The notes below the pieces were generated by a model. The model searched no databases. It was not told where the DNA came from and saw only the letters and a program-made list of their open reading frames with translations. Below are positions 60,575 to 64,000 of a stretch of DNA of 64,000 bases, piece after piece. The DNA lies in contig QFQF01000006.1 of assembly GCA_003248935.1 (NCBI GenBank), positions 93,419 through 157,418 of the forward strand. Direction: 5' to 3'. A program made the translations under genes and the position numbers. Each line of letters starts with the position of its first letter. Within the stretch, counting starts at the first letter, position 1. The DNA is from Sphingobium sp. (lineage in GTDB: Bacteria > Pseudomonadota > Alphaproteobacteria > Sphingomonadales > Sphingomonadaceae).

Positions 60575-60607
60575 TCCCGCAGGCTGATCCGGCCCGCCGC
60601 CAGCCGC

Positions 60608-60985
60608 TCAGTGCCGGTGAACCGGCCGCAACCGGTACTTGCCGTTCGCGAAGGTCGAGAAGATGCCGCCTATCGCCGGATGGTCGACCGGCTCGTCGCT
60701 CTCGTCGCTGACGAGGTTCTGCTGGCTCACATAGGCGACGTAGCTCGCCTCTCCGTTCTCGGCGAGCAGGTGGTAGAAGGGCTGCTCCTTGTCCGGACGG
60801 ATATCCTCGGGAATCGCCTCATACCATTCCTCGCTGTTGGCGAAGACCGGGTCGATGTCGAACACGACGCCCCGGAACTCGAACAGCCGGTGACGCACCA
60901 CGTCGCCGATGCTGAACCGGGCGTGGGCGATCATGGGGGCGTTGAGCGCGGCGACCGTGCCGGAGGTCAGATTCTCTCGTGTCAT
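60608..60985 (-). CDS. hspQ: Heat shock protein HspQ (YccV-like)
   Basis: 125 residues from ATG 60985. The HspQ beta-barrel domain is clear: FSIGDVVRHRLFEFRGVVFD, DPVFANSEEWYEAIPEDIRP, EQPFYHLLAENGEASYVAYV, SQQNLV. In enterobacteria HspQ is a specificity factor for Lon and is itself a Lon substrate. Longer in-frame extensions upstream are not supported. It is convergent with the ABC permease gene. Confidence 0.9.
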   Translation of the reverse strand: MTRENLTSGTVAALNAPMIAHARFSIGDVVRHRLFEFRGVVFDIDPVFANSEEWYEAIPEDIRPDKEQPFYHLLAENGEASYVAYVSQQNLVSDESDEPVDHPAIGGIFSTFANGKYRLRPVHRH

Positions 60986-61132
60986 GTTCCCTATGTAGGT
61001 GGGACTGAAGGGCACGCAAGAAAAATGCCGCAAAGGCCGCTTGGCAAAGCCGATTTCATTCGCTATCGCCCGCCCCTCGACCGGCTCGGCAGCCATGGTG
61101 CATCCGCATCCTGACAGACCGGGTCCCCTCGC

Positions 61133-62821
<1,689 letters not shown>

Positions 62822-62839
62822 GGTAGCGAACTCCTCACA

Positions 62840-63094
62840 TCATTGGCACGGCCCGAACAGCTCGTCGAAAACGTCGCCGAACCATGCCTCGAACACATCC
62901 ACTTCCGCACTCGTGACCGGCACGCGCTCGGGCCAGTCGTCGGTGACGGTCCAGGTCGAAAGATCGTCCTTCGGGCTTTTCCCCGCGCAAGGACGGAGGC
63001 TGCCGACCGGCAGCGTGGCATAGTCGAACAGGTCGTCCGGGCATTCGGCCCGGCGACGATGGGGGCGACGATGGACTTTGCGGGCAAGGGCCAT
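62840..63094 (-). CDS. Small hypothetical protein upstream of the recombinase
   Basis: 84 residues. Basic N-terminus (ALARKVHRRPHRRRAECPDD) and acidic, aromatic C-terminus (VTSAEVDVFEAWFGDVFDEL). It ends 18 bases before the recombinase start on the same strand, so it may be co-expressed with it. The acidic tail could suggest an inhibitor or excisionase partner, but there is no recognised motif. Confidence 0.5.
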   Translation of the reverse strand: MALARKVHRRPHRRRAECPDDLFDYATLPVGSLRPCAGKSPKDDLSTWTVTDDWPERVPVTSAEVDVFEAWFGDVFDELFGPCQ

Positions 63095-63209
63095 CCCGAC
63101 AGGCTGCTTCGCGCTCGCGCCTCATGCAAAGCCTCTGTCGCGGCGAAGCGCAGATAGGGGCGAAGGGCGGCGCGCTGCATCGTAGCGTTCGATGCGGCCG
63201 GCCTCATCG

Positions 63210-63503
63210 TCAGTCGTCCGACTCGAAGCTGCGCTCCTCGCGGCAATGCCACAGGCGCAGGATGAAGATCGTCGCATCCGCAATCTCGTAGCGCAGCTCG
63301 TAATTGCCGACGATGATGCGCCGAACCTCGCGCGGCTCGTAGGCGTCCAGCTTCTCGCCGATCCGGGGATAGTCGAGCAGCCGATCCGGCGCGCGCGAGA
63401 GCTGCTGCACGACCCGCGCCGCCGCCTCCGGGGCAACCGGACGCAGATGCTCGTGCAGCCGCACCAAATCCGAGGACGCCTTGCCGGTCCACTTGATCCT
63501 CAT
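63210..63503 (-). CDS. ParE/RelE-family toxin
   Basis: 97 residues with the ParE/RelE fold: IKWTGKASSDLVRLHEHL, YPRIGEKLDAYEPREVRRII, VGNYELRYEIADATIFILRL, WHCREERSF. The ending 'ILRLWHCREER' is typical of ParE-type toxins (gyrase poisons) rather than mRNA cutters. It overlaps the upstream antitoxin by 4 bases, the usual coupling. Confidence 0.9.
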   Translation of the reverse strand: MRIKWTGKASSDLVRLHEHLRPVAPEAAARVVQQLSRAPDRLLDYPRIGEKLDAYEPREVRRIIVGNYELRYEIADATIFILRLWHCREERSFESDD

Positions 63504-63769
63504 GCCGAAGGCGGCGGCAGCGGGGTGTCAGTGCCGAGGCTGTCCGCCCAAGCGCGCACGGCCTGATGGTCGATCACGCGCCCGGCATCGACATCTTCCA
63601 TTGCTTCGAGCGTCATGCGGTGACGCTCCTCCTCCTGATCAACCCAGGCGGCGAGCGCCTGTTTCATCACCCAGCCACGCGAGCGTTCGAGCCGCGAGGC
63701 CATTGCTTCAACCTTCTCCGCGAGGTGCAGCGGGACGTGTGCGGTCAACACTTTTGTCTCAGTCGCCAT
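63500..63769 (-). CDS. Ribbon-helix-helix (CopG-type) antitoxin
   Basis: 89 residues from the ATG at 63769; two upstream Met codons exist. The N-terminal RHH DNA-binding domain is TKVLTAHVPLHLAEKVEAMA-SRLERSRGWVMKQAL, and the C-terminal part that would bind the toxin is LEAMEDVDAGRVIDHQAVRA. It should neutralise the ParE-like toxin and repress its own promoter, at the palindrome 22 bases upstream. Confidence 0.9.
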   Translation of the reverse strand: MATETKVLTAHVPLHLAEKVEAMASRLERSRGWVMKQALAAWVDQEEERHRMTLEAMEDVDAGRVIDHQAVRAWADSLGTDTPLPPPSA

Positions 63770-63790
63770 GTTCATCACCTGCTATCAACC

Positions 63791-63807
63791 CGATTAAAAT
63801 ATAATCG
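63791..63807. promoter_or_regulatory. Palindromic operator of the toxin-antitoxin pair
   Basis: CGATTA-AAATA-TAATCG, perfect 6-base arms, in an AT-rich promoter region ahead of the antitoxin. On the minus strand the same bases include TATATT, a possible -10. Confidence 0.6.
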
Positions 63808-63910
63808 AAATAGGCTGGAAAAGCAAGGTCAGCAGAATGGCTTGGCGCCTCCCTACGGGACCGCCGCTCTATCTCCGCTGCGCTCCGACCGAGCCCCTGA
63901 CGGGTCTCGG

Positions 63911-64000
63911 TAGGGTAGACGCGAGACGCCTCTTGCGAGGACGCCTCAGCGCCTCCCCCCGAACCGTGCTTGCACCTTTCAATGCACACGGCTCTTCATT
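63911..64000 (-). mobile_element. Group II intron, 3' end (domains V and VI), minus strand
   Basis: Domain V occupies 63961-63994 (34 bases on the minus strand). It opens with GAGCCGTGTGC, has a GAAA tetraloop and closes with GCACGGTTC, so it has the AGC triad and stem of catalytic domain V. Domain VI follows as GAGGCGTCCTC-GCAA-GAGGCGTCTC (63923-63947), then ...CTACCCTAC near the 3' splice site (about 63910-63914). The reverse-transcriptase gene and the rest of the intron would be right of the window. An overlapping reading frame on this strand (63759-63989) is not a gene. Confidence 0.78.

Noticed and set aside
63759..63989. Minus-strand 76-codon frame at the right edge
   Set aside because: It runs through domains V and VI of the group II intron and the toxin-antitoxin promoter, which explain the sequence better.

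Overview
The window is high-GC DNA from an alphaproteobacterium, most likely a sphingomonad (Sphingomonas-like). The sequence-based reasons are a GcrA-type cell-cycle regulator, separate b and b' subunits in the Fo ATP synthase operon, a circularly permuted two-piece tmRNA gene, an NDUFS4-like complex I accessory subunit, a TonB-dependent receptor, and a Sphingomonadales-style type II secretion (T2SS) operon. Codon use is uniformly GC-rich. The exceptions are a short AT-rich stretch at about 31.69-31.86 kb, a somewhat less GC-rich ATPase gene at 57.6-58.7 kb, and the accessory segment at the right end.

Layout, left to right. At 0-4.1 kb are the start of radC (cut by the window edge) and a YdbH-YnbE-YdbL envelope lipid-bridge operon. 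At 4.2-7 kb is the Fo ATP synthase operon (I-a-c-b'-b) with a clear terminator. At 7-27.3 kb are housekeeping genes: an MFS transporter, uvrC, recO (apparently with a CTG start), leuB, metZ, apaG, a LysR regulator, an ABC-F ATPase, a SIMPL protein, a PepSY protein with a two-component system, an SGNH hydrolase, chorismate mutase, polyprenyl diphosphate synthase, a TSUP transporter, hrpB and the NDUFS4-like subunit. At 27.3-31.1 kb are a NUDIX hydrolase, a TPM/TPM/LemA operon, mscL and a small lipoprotein. At 31.2-31.6 kb is the permuted tmRNA gene with tag ANDNEALALAA.

At 31.8-50.2 kb lies what looks like a phosphate-starvation secretion locus. A surface-lipoprotein gene with an array of PHO-box-like half-sites on an 11-bp pitch is followed by a TonB-dependent receptor. 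Then come a divergent 2OG-Fe(II) oxygenase, a second PHO-box-like site, and a complete T2SS operon gspC-D-E-F-G-H-I-J-K-L-M-N-O with mostly overlapping genes. The most unusual signal in the window is in this operon. The leader peptides of four pseudopilins (GspG, H, I, J) are built from in-frame 33-bp tandem repeats, each encoding a complete prepilin-peptidase recognition sequence (xRRSAEHG^F). There are 2, 3 plus one degenerate, 2 and 4 copies respectively, almost identical at DNA level between genes.

At 50.4-61 kb ordinary genes return: tRNA-Thr(UGU), a DUF429-like protein, rarA, a glycosyltransferase, a MOSC protein, parE, an orphan AAA ATPase, gcrA, an ABC-2 permease and hspQ. At 61.1 kb a tRNA-Ser(CGA) marks the edge of an integrated element that runs past the right end. 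A large serine recombinase reads antisense into the 3' end of the tRNA and takes its stop codon from it. It is followed by a small orphan gene, a ParE/RHH toxin-antitoxin pair with a palindromic operator, and domains V and VI of a group II intron on the minus strand.
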